A stretch of 64,000 bases of DNA, from NCBI RefSeq assembly GCF_002734285.1, contig NZ_NSEA01000005.1, positions 124,001 to 188,000 of the forward strand. Direction: 5' to 3'. How positions within the stretch are numbered: position 1 is the first letter of the stretch; every line of letters starts with the position of its first letter. This stretch comes from Fredinandcohnia onubensis. Lineage in GTDB: Bacteria; Bacillota; Bacilli; Bacillales; Bacillaceae_L. Position numbers and translations under genes: made by a program. Shown in pieces: positions 41,871-50,742 of the stretch. The notes under the pieces are model-generated. The model did no database searches. It worked only from the letters and a program-made list of their open reading frames with translations, and was not told where the DNA came from.

Positions 41871-41905
41871 AAGGGCTTAACACTATGTGTTCTAGCCCTT
41901 TTTTT
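41871..41905 (+). terminator. Attenuating terminator between TRAP genes
   Basis: Two stacked stems (GGGCT with AGCCC, AACAC with GTGTT) followed by seven Ts between the binding-protein and permease genes. Partial termination would keep binding protein in excess. Confidence 0.8.
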
Positions 41906-41972
41906 CACAAGGATTACTTTTATTAATTCAATTAATCATCAAATAAAATAGATTTCACAGGTGGTGGTAAGA

Positions 41973-43979
41973 ATGAAATGGTGGAAGAAAAAGGAGATGA
42001 GGGATTCGAACGAACCTACTCAAAATAAAGAAAGTGTATCGGCAGAAGAGATTCTAGAAAAATACGACCGGGAAAGTACCTATCGAAGGAATCTTGGGAA
42101 ATGGAAATGGATTGTTCTCATCTTGGCTGTTGGCCTGACGGTATTTCATCTTTATACAGGGTATCGCGGTGCCTTTGAAGCTCGAATACAGGGTCCAATA
42201 CATTTAGGGACAGCATTGGGATTAATCTTTCTGCTATATCCAATTAAAAAGGGACTTCATCGTAAGCAAAAAGGAATTCCTTGGTACGATGTGATTCTAG
42301 CCATTATTTCACTAGGTGTTGGCTATTATAATGTTATTTTCTATGAGGAATTGGTGTCAGAACGGATTGTATTCGGATATACAACTCCAGATTTTATTGT
42401 TGGAACACTAGGAGTATTACTAGTTCTTGAAGCGGCGAGAAGATGTGTTGGCCTTCCGATTGTCATCGTATCGAGTGTGGCCATTCTTTATGCATTGTAT
42501 GGAAACTTGATTCCTACGAAACTATTTGCTCACCGAGGTTTCTCTTGGAATACATTAGTTACTGATTTGTATTTAACGACAAAAGGTATCTATAGTACAC
42601 CAATCCAAGTTTCCTCGACATTTATTTTTCTATTTTTATTATTTGGTGTCATGTTAATTCGAACTGGTGTCGGACAATTCTTTAATGATATTGCGTTTGC
42701 GATCACTGGTCGTTTTACGGGTGGTCAAGCAAAAGCAGCAGTTGTAGCAAGTGCCATGCAGGGGATGGTTTCTGGTAGTTCTGTAGCCAATACAGTTGGT
42801 TCCGGTTCGTTTACGATTCCAATGATGAAGAAAGCAGGCTATAAACCAGAGTTCGCGGCAGCAGCTGAAGCCTCAGCATCAACGGGTGGTCAAATTATGC
42901 CTCCAATCATGGGAGCAGCCGCATTTATCATGGCTTCCTATACAAATATCCCATATAGCCAAATTATGTTGGTTGCAATTATCCCGGCTGCCCTTTATTT
43001 TCTAGGCGTATTCTTTGGTGTTCACTTCGAATCTAAAAAGATTGGAATTGTGGGGGTTCCCAAGGAGACTTTGCCTAAAGCAAAGAAGTTAATGCTTGAA
43101 CGTGGCTACCTATTGCTGCCTCTTATCGTTATTTTTTACACATTACTGACAGGAAAGACGCCAATGCGTGCTGCATTGCTTGCGATTCTAGTCTCATTTT
43201 TAGTGAGTCTTGTTCGTAAAGATACAAGAATGTCGTTAAAAAGTGTTATTAAAACACTTGAGGAAGGTGCAAGAGTTGCTTTGCCGGTTATCGCAGCGTG
43301 TGCGTCTGCGGGGATTATTGTTGGAGTAGTTGTTCAAACAGGTCTTGGTGGACGTATTGCTGATGGTATTATTGCGTTGGGTGGAGGAAGCTTAATCCTT
43401 ACTTTGTTCTTTACCATGATTGCTTGCTTAATCCTTGGAATGGGTTTGCCAACAACAGCAAACTATGTTGTTACAGCTACAATGGCTGCTCCCGCATTAA
43501 TCCTTGGGTTAGATGTACCAGTACTCGCGGCTCATATGTTTGTCTTCTATTTTGGAATCGTAGCAGACATTACTCCTCCGGTTTGCTTAGCCGCCTATGC
43601 AGGGGCTGGCTTAGCAAGGGCAAATCCATTTACAACGGGAGTAACAGCAACAAAGCTTGCGACAGCCGCATATATTATTCCATTTATCTTTGTCATCAAT
43701 CCGCAAATGCTTTTAATCGACTTCGAGGTTCCATTCTTGGTCATATCTGTCATAACGGCGATTATTGGTATGATTGGTATTAGTACAGCAATGATCGGAT
43801 TCTTCATACGTAGGGCATTTGTATGGGAGCGAATCATTCTATTCGCCGCAGGCCTAAGCCTTGTGTCACCAAGTATTTATTTTGGAGCTGCAGGTGTGAT
43901 TGGATTATTAGCTATTTTATTTATTCAATCTCGTCGTCCAAAAGAAAATATTCAAGCACCAACGATGTCATTCAATTAG
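41973..43979 (+). CDS. TRAP transporter fused permease (DctQM type)
   Basis: About 668 residues with roughly 16-18 hydrophobic helices. The N-terminal third (4 helices) corresponds to the small DctQ subunit and the remainder to the large DctM subunit; fused forms go with TAXI binding proteins. Typical DctM segments are MQGMVSGSSVANTVGSGSFT near residue 265, GQIMPPIMGAAAFI near 305 and GMGLPTTANYVVTA near 490. It imports its solute using a sodium gradient. ATG 41973 follows AGGTGGTGG. Confidence 0.92.
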   Translation: MKWWKKKEMRDSNEPTQNKESVSAEEILEKYDRESTYRRNLGKWKWIVLILAVGLTVFHLYTGYRGAFEARIQGPIHLGTALGLIFLLYPIKKGLHRKQKGIPWYDVILAIISLGVGYYNVIFYEELVSERIVFGYTTPDFIVGTLGVLLVLEAARRCVGLPIVIVSSVAILYALYGNLIPTKLFAHRGFSWNTLVTDLYLTTKGIYSTPIQVSSTFIFLFLLFGVMLIRTGVGQFFNDIAFAITGRFTGGQAKAAVVASAMQGMVSGSSVANTVGSGSFTIPMMKKAGYKPEFAAAAEASASTGGQIMPPIMGAAAFIMASYTNIPYSQIMLVAIIPAALYFLGVFFGVHFESKKIGIVGVPKETLPKAKKLMLERGYLLLPLIVIFYTLLTGKTPMRAALLAILVSFLVSLVRKDTRMSLKSVIKTLEEGARVALPVIAACASAGIIVGVVVQTGLGGRIADGIIALGGGSLILTLFFTMIACLILGMGLPTTANYVVTATMAAPALILGLDVPVLAAHMFVFYFGIVADITPPVCLAAYAGAGLARANPFTTGVTATKLATAAYIIPFIFVINPQMLLIDFEVPFLVISVITAIIGMIGISTAMIGFFIRRAFVWERIILFAAGLSLVSPSIYFGAAGVIGLLAILFIQSRRPKENIQAPTMSFN

Positions 43980-43986
43980 TTTATTA

Positions 43987-44016
43987 CCACCCTTTTTGAA
44001 AAGGGTGGTTTTTTAA
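43987..44016 (+). terminator. Terminator after TRAP permease
   Basis: ACCACCCTTTT pairs perfectly with its complement across two bases (43987-43997 with 44000-44010), followed by TTTTT. Confidence 0.88.
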
Positions 44017-44151
44017 TGCTAAATGTTGAGGTGAAAATGAGTTCTCTCTAAGTAACCTATTTACTTCAGAGTTTGTCCTACATTATAATGAAATAAATAT
44101 TTCCTTAATTTAGATTATGAAATATAAATTTCAAAAGAGGGGGCTTTTCGA

Positions 44152-45540
44152 TTGACATTGTTTCAATCCAACCAAGGTCATATTTCTGAAAAAATGATGG
44201 GGTCTGAAAATTTATTTAAGTATGCAAAATCTGTAATTCCTGGAGGAGTTTCAGCAAACATAAAATATTTCGCACCACATCCCATTTTTATGGACAAAGG
44301 GAATGGGAGTCGATTAATTGATGTAGATGGGCATGAATATATTGATTATTTATTGTGCTATGGAGCCCTTCTACTTGGCCACGGTCACCCAGAGGTTACG
44401 GCTGCTGTATATAATCAATTGACCACAGCAGGAACAGCAGTTATTGGGGCTCCACATGTATTAGAAGTTGAAATGGCAAATAAATTAATTGAGCATTTTC
44501 CGGGTATTGAAATGGTTCGCTATACGAATTCTGGATTAGAGGCTACATTATTAGCGATTCGATTGGCACAAGCTTATACAGGAAAAACAACTATAGCAAA
44601 ATTTGAAGGACATTATCATGGAGGCTATAATGAGGTTTTGGTAAGTGTGAATCCAACCATTGAAGAAGCGGGTAATGAGAAGAAGCCGAACTCTGTGCCA
44701 GAATCGAAAGGGATATCAACACATAACGTCGAAAATACAATTATTCTACCTTTTAACAACTTAAAAGCAACGGAGCAAATATTGCGACAATACAAGGATA
44801 AAATTGCAGCTGTTATTATTGAACCTGTTCAAGGTGGATTTATTCCAGCTGAAGAGGGTTTTATGATTGGACTTAGGAAGCTAACACAGAATCTTGGAAT
44901 CATATTAATCTTTGATGAGGTTAAAACTGGTTTTCGCCTGACTCTTGGAGGAGCTCAATCTATTTATGGGATTAAGCCAGACCTTACAGCACTTGGAAAG
45001 GTATTGGGGGGTGGCTTTCCTGTTGGAGCAGTTGGTGGTCTCCAAGAGATTATGGAGTTAATGGACCCTTCTAATGGTGGAGATATATTATCTGCAGGTG
45101 GAAAGGCTATAAAGAAAGATCATGTGCTATTTCATAGTGGAACCTATAATGGTCATCCAATTGTATTGGCAGCTGGATTAGCGACGATTAAAGTTCTTGA
45201 GAAAGATAATGTGTACCCAGGATTAATTCAAAAAACGGAAAACCTTCGTTCAAGCCTCGAAAAACTTTATCAATCATATGGAATGGAAATGCAGACTGTT
45301 GGGATGGGAAGTATTTTTAATATTGTTCATACAAATCAATCAATAAAGAATTATCGAGACTTACTAAAAGCAGATATGAAACTTCGTGAAAACATAGATT
45401 ATGAGCTTTTAAAATTGGGGATCTATACAAAGCCATTAAATCGTTATTCAATGTCTATTGTGCATACAGATGAAGACATTAAAGAAACTGTCAGAAAGCA
45501 TGAAATGGCAATTAAGATTGTGAAAGGAATCGATTCATAA
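44152..45540 (+). CDS. Class III aminotransferase, GSA-aminomutase-like
   Basis: A 462-residue PLP enzyme close to glutamate-1-semialdehyde aminomutases. Landmarks are KSVIPGGVSAN near residue 25, the GHYHGGYN motif near 157, FDEVKTGFR near 255, and the PLP lysine in LGKVLGGGFPVGA near 282. True HemL proteins are about 430 residues; this one has an insertion after residue 167. Since it is next to an RpiR regulator and a TRAP transporter rather than haem genes, it may instead transaminate an imported amino acid (inference). TTG start, 8 bases after GAGGGGG. Confidence 0.85.
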   Translation: MTLFQSNQGHISEKMMGSENLFKYAKSVIPGGVSANIKYFAPHPIFMDKGNGSRLIDVDGHEYIDYLLCYGALLLGHGHPEVTAAVYNQLTTAGTAVIGAPHVLEVEMANKLIEHFPGIEMVRYTNSGLEATLLAIRLAQAYTGKTTIAKFEGHYHGGYNEVLVSVNPTIEEAGNEKKPNSVPESKGISTHNVENTIILPFNNLKATEQILRQYKDKIAAVIIEPVQGGFIPAEEGFMIGLRKLTQNLGIILIFDEVKTGFRLTLGGAQSIYGIKPDLTALGKVLGGGFPVGAVGGLQEIMELMDPSNGGDILSAGGKAIKKDHVLFHSGTYNGHPIVLAAGLATIKVLEKDNVYPGLIQKTENLRSSLEKLYQSYGMEMQTVGMGSIFNIVHTNQSIKNYRDLLKADMKLRENIDYELLKLGIYTKPLNRYSMSIVHTDEDIKETVRKHEMAIKIVKGIDS

Positions 45541-45541
45541 G

Positions 45542-46390
45542 ATGCAAGAGGTGTACCAAAATATAACGAATAAATTACCTGAAATGAGTAAATCACAACG
45601 GAAAATTGCAAAGTACGTATTGGGAAACACGGAATCTGTACCATTTTTTACTGTAGGACAGCTAGCAAAAATGGCAGATGTTAGTGAGGCAACTGTTGTT
45701 CGTTTTTCCACGTTTCTTGGATATAGTGGGTATCCAGAATGGCAAAAAGACATGCAGGATTCTGTAAAAAGGCAGCTTACCACAGTAGAACGTCTAAAGA
45801 TTACTGAGGATATTTATGATTCAGAGGACAAAGCCGTTTACGAAATGTTTCAGGAAGAAATAAACCGAATTCAAAAGATGGCAGACCAATTTGATATAAC
45901 GGCATTCCATCAAGCAGTCGAGGCTATAATTAATGCAAAACGAATCTATATAGTCGCAAATCGAAGTGCAGTTTCTCTAGGCTCTTTTTTAGAATTTTAC
46001 TTAGATTTATTATTCGAAAATACAGAGTTAATTAGGAACCCGAATGGTATTTCTGAAAAGTTATTCCGAATAACTGAAGAGGATATTGTAATCGGACTGA
46101 GTTTCGCTAGATATACAAAAAATACAATTGAGGCAGTCTCATTTGCCAAAGACCGCGGTGCAAATGTAATTGCTATCACAGATACGCGGCTTTCTCCCTT
46201 GATTCCTTATGCTAATATTGTTCTTTGCTCGCCAAGTGAGATGCCGTCATATATTGATTCATTTGTTGCTCCGTTAAGTTTACTAAATGCTTTATTAACA
46301 GCAGTTGGTCGAAAGAAGCGGAAAGAAATTGAAAGGCATCTTACCGATTTAGAGGAAGTGTGGGAGAGGTTTCAAATTTTTTATGGGTAA
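45542..46390 (+). CDS. RpiR/MurR-family transcriptional regulator
   Basis: A 282-residue regulator. The N-terminal HTH_6 domain (residues 1-77, with MADVSEATVVRFSTFLGYSG) is followed by a SIS sugar-isomerase-like domain (about 125-255, with AKRIYIVANRSAV and ALSF-type helix). RpiR proteins sense phosphorylated sugars or amino sugars, but several control amino acid aminotransferase genes. It begins one base after the aminotransferase stop, so it most likely regulates that gene and possibly the upstream TRAP genes. Confidence 0.9.
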   Translation: MQEVYQNITNKLPEMSKSQRKIAKYVLGNTESVPFFTVGQLAKMADVSEATVVRFSTFLGYSGYPEWQKDMQDSVKRQLTTVERLKITEDIYDSEDKAVYEMFQEEINRIQKMADQFDITAFHQAVEAIINAKRIYIVANRSAVSLGSFLEFYLDLLFENTELIRNPNGISEKLFRITEEDIVIGLSFARYTKNTIEAVSFAKDRGANVIAITDTRLSPLIPYANIVLCSPSEMPSYIDSFVAPLSLLNALLTAVGRKKRKEIERHLTDLEEVWERFQIFYG

Positions 46391-46394
46391 ATCG

Positions 46395-46425
46395 AAACGA
46401 CGTGCGAAGGGCACGTCGTTTACTT
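46395..46425. terminator. Hairpin between convergent genes
   Basis: AAACGACGTGC pairs with its complement (46395-46405 with 46411-46421) over five bases. The T tract is poor on both strands but the stem is strong. Confidence 0.6.
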
Positions 46426-47427
46426 TGAATGTTTTTGTAGTTTAATCCGATCAACCGTACCTGGTGGCTCTTGAATCCACCTGCGGTTGACCATTATATC
46501 GAATCCTTTAGCAGCGTAAAGTAAAATCTCACCGATTGTTTTTGAGTAAAAAGCAACCAAATCTGCCCTCATAGATATTCCCTGTGCATGCCCAATTAAA
46601 GTAATGTCGATTCCGTTGAGAGCATGAAAAAGTGAAACAATGAGCTTATCTGAAAATGGAGATACCGTTGAACCTGTTACCTCCATTGGGATGGATGTTG
46701 TTCCCATAAGATTTTCCTGTTTCAGAATGTCATTAATGAAGGTAATTTGTTTTTCTGATATTTTTTTCCCTTCACTAATAAAGTCAAAGATTTCCTTGTC
46801 CTTTACTACCTGCAGGAACCCTATGCAAAGAACAATCGCAAAGTAATTTCTTTCGATATTAAAAAACATATCCGTGATTTCCAAAACATTTAATGGCCTC
46901 TTATCACCGATTAACTTTGTTAAGTAACTCTTCTTTTCAATATATTCGTTTTTAGTAGGATAGACAACCATAGGAGGTCGGTCATACATTCCTTTTTCAA
47001 GCATTAACTGGGTTGCCTCATTATATTGTGTTAAAGCATCTGATAAGCATTTAGAAAATAATGATCGAACATCCTCTCTAGCCACATTTGAAGCGATAAA
47101 GCTAAAATTGATCATATTCATTCGACTCATTGCATAAACAAAAGTTAAAGAAAATGGGTCATAAAACAGTGGTGGTGCCGATAGGTTTATATCCTCATCG
47201 GAAAACTCATCCGGTATTGCAATTTTCTCTTCGGAAAATATTCGCTTTATTTCTTTCATTTGCCCACTATATATTTGAAAAGATTCTTTTAAAAGTGGTT
47301 TAATTTCCTCATCTTTTAAGTGGTGAAGGAAATATTTAATCAAACAAATCGTCATACTAGCCTGTATAAACGTCGTCCATAATCCACTGATTTCAGCACT
47401 GGATAAACGAATATTATGTTTCTCCAT
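46420..47427 (-). CDS. DUF3231 protein (two tandem units)
   Basis: About 335 residues, mostly helical, made of two copies of a ferritin-like/four-helix unit typical of DUF3231 (first from LSSAEISGLWTTFIQASM, second from KRPLNVLEITDMFFNIE near residue 180). DUF3231 proteins are frequent in spore formers and several relate to coat or spore proteins. The ATG at 47427 is preferred because GGGGAGGGTG precedes it; the upstream extension to 47478 has no site. Role unknown; it could be followed in transcription order by nothing, as a hairpin lies beyond its stop. Confidence 0.8.
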   Translation of the reverse strand: MEKHNIRLSSAEISGLWTTFIQASMTICLIKYFLHHLKDEEIKPLLKESFQIYSGQMKEIKRIFSEEKIAIPDEFSDEDINLSAPPLFYDPFSLTFVYAMSRMNMINFSFIASNVAREDVRSLFSKCLSDALTQYNEATQLMLEKGMYDRPPMVVYPTKNEYIEKKSYLTKLIGDKRPLNVLEITDMFFNIERNYFAIVLCIGFLQVVKDKEIFDFISEGKKISEKQITFINDILKQENLMGTTSIPMEVTGSTVSPFSDKLIVSLFHALNGIDITLIGHAQGISMRADLVAFYSKTIGEILLYAAKGFDIMVNRRWIQEPPGTVDRIKLQKHSK

Positions 47428-47496
47428 GAGGCACCCTCCCCAATACTTCATATATGGGTAGTATTGGTTAAATGACAATTTCTATTCTTTAACAAT

Positions 47497-47985
47497 TCAA
47501 CCTCCCATGGTAGATAATAATTGATCAAACTCTTCGTTAATGGATTTAATCTGCTCGTAGCCCTCGTCCGTTTTATTTGTATCCCCATTCGTAATCCCCT
47601 GGAGCAGAGTATTCATGCCTTCCATATATCTTTCAATTGAAGCTTGAATGTGAATTCGTAACTCGTTCAAACTTTTATTACTCGATTTACCATCAAGTTC
47701 AATTAGATTAAATATGTACATCGCTTCCTCATTAGCGATTTGCATGGTTTCAATTGCTGCCTCTAATTCATCCTCTTTTTTCATTTCTTCCAAAAGCATA
47801 TTTAGTTCCTTATTAAGTTGAATAAATTTTTGTACATGGCTTTGAAGGCTATCTAATATAACCTGATCCTTTTGTGAAAGATTCTGGTCAAGGGCACTGT
47901 ATAGATCTGAAGCGGTCCTAGAAGGTGAGGAGCATCCTATTAATAACGCGATAAAGATGAATGGTAGAATAATTTTTCGACACAT
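47497..47985 (-). CDS. Putative helical lipoprotein
   Basis: A 162-residue lipoprotein. The signal peptide ends at a lipobox LIGC with Cys at 18, followed by a Ser-rich stretch and a long, strongly charged, mostly helical region with heptad-like spacing (DSLQSHVQKFIQLNKELNML). It is upstream of the DUF3231 gene in the same direction (gap about 70 bases) and may share its transcript. It resembles YkyA-like cell-wall lipoproteins only in general design; no firm family. Confidence 0.7.
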   Translation of the reverse strand: MCRKIILPFIFIALLIGCSSPSRTASDLYSALDQNLSQKDQVILDSLQSHVQKFIQLNKELNMLLEEMKKEDELEAAIETMQIANEEAMYIFNLIELDGKSSNKSLNELRIHIQASIERYMEGMNTLLQGITNGDTNKTDEGYEQIKSINEEFDQLLSTMGG

Positions 47986-48049
47986 ATTGACCCTCCATAG
48001 TAATGTATATAAAAAGATATGAGACTTGTCCTTGTTATATGCTTGGGGT

Positions 48050-48078
48050 TTGACAAATAGATTCTAGTATATTATCTT
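48050..48078 (+). promoter_or_regulatory. Sigma-A promoter of mhqD
   Basis: A perfect TTGACA (48050-48055) with TATCTT at 48073-48078 after a 17-base spacer. The -10 hexamer is the left half of the MhqR-like operator at 48073. Confidence 0.6.
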
Positions 48079-48090
48079 GAATTAAAGATA
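48073..48090 (+). promoter_or_regulatory. MhqR-like operator upstream of mhqD
   Basis: TATCTTGAATTAAAGATA is an 18-base inverted repeat with one mismatched pair. It differs at one base from the perfect palindrome upstream of the dioxygenase gene (54280-54297). The B. subtilis MhqR site is of the same type. Confidence 0.7.
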
Positions 48091-48153
48091 TTTTTTGTTA
48101 TTACGGTATCGATAGGAGATACTAGAAAAAGACTTTGTTTTGGAGGGAATACG

Positions 48154-48759
48154 ATGAAGCATATTTTCCGTGAAGGTAAAGATAAAACAAAACCAACTCT
48201 TCTGTTATTACATGGTACAGGCGGAACGGAGTCAGATTTATTGCCATTAGCACCACATATTGATGAAGAAGCTTCTGTATTAAGTGTGCGTGGAAATGTA
48301 TCTGAAAATGGCATGCCACGCTTTTTCCGTCGCTTAGCTGAAGGGGTTTTTGATATGGAAGACCTTATTTTCCGTACAAAAGAATTAAATGAGTTCCTCG
48401 ACGAGGCAGCCACAACTTACTCATTCGATCGAAATAATATTGTTGCAATTGGGTACTCAAATGGAGCTAATATTGCTGGAAGCCTACTGTTCCATTACAA
48501 AGATGCCTTAAAAGGAGCCATTCTCCACCATCCAATGGTGCCAAGAAGAGGGATAGAGTTACCCGACCTTACCGGTACACCTGTCTTTATGGCAGCAGGC
48601 AAAAATGACCCAATTTGTCCAGCACAGGAAACCATTGACCTACAAGACCTATTAGAGAAAGCAAACGCAGATGTTGAGGTCCATTGGGAAAATAATGGGC
48701 ATATGTTAACTGGCACAGAAGTTGCTGCAGCAGCGAAGTGGTATAAGAAACACTTTTAA
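48154..48759 (+). CDS. mhqD: Hydrolase MhqD (carboxylesterase/phospholipase fold)
   Basis: A 201-residue alpha/beta hydrolase very close in pattern to B. subtilis MhqD: LLLLHGTGGTESDLLPLA at residues 16-33, the LSVRGNVSENGMPRFFRRLA block, and the nucleophile in GYSNG with Ser at 102; Asp in GKNDPICPAQ near 150 and His in NNGHML near 185 complete the triad. In B. subtilis MhqD is induced by quinones and catechols under MhqR control. The operator found upstream and at the dioxygenase gene 6 kb away supports this. Monocistronic, followed by a strong terminator. Confidence 0.92.
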   Translation: MKHIFREGKDKTKPTLLLLHGTGGTESDLLPLAPHIDEEASVLSVRGNVSENGMPRFFRRLAEGVFDMEDLIFRTKELNEFLDEAATTYSFDRNNIVAIGYSNGANIAGSLLFHYKDALKGAILHHPMVPRRGIELPDLTGTPVFMAAGKNDPICPAQETIDLQDLLEKANADVEVHWENNGHMLTGTEVAAAAKWYKKHF

Positions 48760-48834
48760 AATCGGGTAGTTTCTGTCTCGTTGCCTGTTAAATCTAGTGG
48801 AATTGAGTTATAACAGTTTTATACATCAAAACAA

Positions 48835-48875
48835 TAACCCAAGATTGTATTGTAAAAACACCAATCTTGGGTTAA
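48835..48875 (+). terminator. Terminator after mhqD
   Basis: TAACCCAAGATTG (48835-48847) pairs perfectly with 48862-48874 across a 14-base loop. The T tract is weak. Between this and the gerA start (about 140 bases) I see no gene. Confidence 0.7.
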
Positions 48876-49014
48876 TTGCGTTTTAATCCAGATAACTCGC
48901 TCACCGCCCAAACCCCCAACTACCGTACCCCATACCAATTACCTCTAAAAGAATAAAATACCATTTTTGGAGGAATATATATAAAAATGTCTCTTTTAAG
49001 AAAGAGGTATCGAA

Positions 49015-50742
49015 ATGTCTTGGTCTACCATAAAGAGAAGTCCGAAACGAAGAGGTACTAAGCCTACAAAACAACCAGCTGCGACAGCAAATGAAAATAA
49101 CATTCCACATAAATTGGTTGAAGAGCTACCTACAGATCAGCTGGGGGAAAACCTTGATGCCACGATTGAATTACTGAAAAATCTATTAGGGAAAAATGCT
49201 GATTTCTTTTGTCGGAAGTTTCAAATGTACGGTAAATTTAGTGCTGCAATTATTTATTTTTCTAGCATTGTTGATAAAACGGCAATTAATAGTGGCATTA
49301 TGAAGCCACTCATGTATGTTCCAGTAAATACAGACCTTGAAAAACTTACCCAAACAAATGTGTTGGATTTCATTTTGAATGAAGCCATGTTTCATACTGA
49401 AACAAAAAAAGAAAGTAAGATCGAAAATATCGTAACTGCTTTATTGCGCGGAGAAACCGTTATTTTTATTGATGGTGTTAGTTCTGGCATTCAATTTGCT
49501 GTAAAGAATATTGATAAACGTTCAATTTCCCAGCCAGAAACCGAACAGGTTATTTTAGGACCTCGTGAGGGTTTTATCGAATCGCTACAAACAAATATCG
49601 CATTATTGCGAAATCGATTAAAAACTGCAGACTTTCGTGTTGAAATTATGGAAATTGGTCGTGTGTCAAAATCAACGACAGCCATTTGTTATCTTGAAGG
49701 AATTGCGACTGATGACTTAGTAAAAGAAGTGAAGGATCGTTTAGGGAAAATTGATATTGATGCCATCTTGGATGTAGGCTATATCGAACAATTTATTGAA
49801 GATAACCATATGTCACCCTTTCCGCAGATTCAAAGTACAGAACGGCCTGATAAGACAGTGGGTAGTATTCTAGAAGGGAGAGTGGCTATTCTAGTTGACG
49901 GATCACCATTCTCTCTTATTGCTCCAGTTGTATTTAATCAATTTTATCAAACCTTCGAGGATTACTCATCTCGATTCTTAATGGGTAGTTTTGTACGACT
50001 CGCACGATTGGTGGCATTAGTTTTCTCTTTAATCTTTCCATCTCTGTATGTGTCGTTCATTTCATTTAACCCGGAGTTGCTTCCGACAGAATTTGCTGTT
50101 GCTGTTGCGGGTGGACGTGCAGGTGTCCCATTTCCTGCAGTGGTAGAAGTGCTAATCATTGAAGTCGCGATGGAAATACTACGTGAAGCAACTGTTCGAT
50201 TACCAAAGCAGGTAGGTGGGGCTCTTTCCATTGTAGGGGTACTCGTAATCGGACAAGCAGCGGTTGAAGCGGGAATTGCAAGTCCAATAACGGTTGTTGT
50301 AATTGCGATGACAACGATTGGTTCTTTTGCAACTCCGGCATATGATGCAGCGTTTGCTCTCCGCATGCTCCGATTTCCAATTGTCATTATGGCGGGCTTT
50401 TTTGGACTTTATGGCGTCGTGATTGGGGTTATTTTCATTTTTAATCATATGCTTTCGTTAAAATCCTTCGGAGTCCCTTATATGAGCCCAGTAACTCCTG
50501 GTAATTTCCAAGGCTTAAAGGATGTCATTATTAGAGCACCTTTTTGGTGGATGCCAAAAAGGCCTGAAATGCTACATTCTCAAAACTCTGACCGTTTAGG
50601 AAAAACGAAGGGAGAATCTACAAAGGCTCAAAGTAACACTTTAGATCCAGTAATGGTTGGGAATGAGAAATGGGAGGAGGACAAGTCCAGTGGAATATCC
50701 ACGCGAGATAACGGTCATACAAGCAACGACAATCCTAATTAG
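49015..50742 (+). CDS. Spore germination receptor A subunit (GerA family)
   Basis: A 575-residue GerA-family A subunit. A hydrophilic N-terminal half (with GPREGFIESLQTNIALLRNRL near residue 183, TERPDKTVGSILEGRVAILVDG near 281) is followed by about five membrane helices, including FPAVVEVLIIEVAMEILREA near 378 and GQAAVEAGIASPITVV near 423. The receptor sits in the spore inner membrane and senses nutrient germinants together with B and C subunits encoded next. Extended Ser/Lys/Asp tail beyond residue 530. An AGAGGT site precedes the ATG. Expression would be forespore-specific; sigma-G-like hexamers upstream (AGAATA near 48948) are suggestive only. Confidence 0.93.
   Translation: MSWSTIKRSPKRRGTKPTKQPAATANENNIPHKLVEELPTDQLGENLDATIELLKNLLGKNADFFCRKFQMYGKFSAAIIYFSSIVDKTAINSGIMKPLMYVPVNTDLEKLTQTNVLDFILNEAMFHTETKKESKIENIVTALLRGETVIFIDGVSSGIQFAVKNIDKRSISQPETEQVILGPREGFIESLQTNIALLRNRLKTADFRVEIMEIGRVSKSTTAICYLEGIATDDLVKEVKDRLGKIDIDAILDVGYIEQFIEDNHMSPFPQIQSTERPDKTVGSILEGRVAILVDGSPFSLIAPVVFNQFYQTFEDYSSRFLMGSFVRLARLVALVFSLIFPSLYVSFISFNPELLPTEFAVAVAGGRAGVPFPAVVEVLIIEVAMEILREATVRLPKQVGGALSIVGVLVIGQAAVEAGIASPITVVVIAMTTIGSFATPAYDAAFALRMLRFPIVIMAGFFGLYGVVIGVIFIFNHMLSLKSFGVPYMSPVTPGNFQGLKDVIIRAPFWWMPKRPEMLHSQNSDRLGKTKGESTKAQSNTLDPVMVGNEKWEEDKSSGISTRDNGHTSNDNPN

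Noticed and set aside
48984-49058. 24-codon frame upstream of and overlapping the gerA start
   Set aside because: GGAGG is 13 bases from its ATG and the frame overlaps the start of gerA in another phase; gerA has its own AGAGGT site. More likely untranslated leader.
49962-50448. Long antisense frames over the gerA gene
   Set aside because: They lie opposite a clear GerA protein, have no ribosome sites and show composition typical of complementary-strand shadows.
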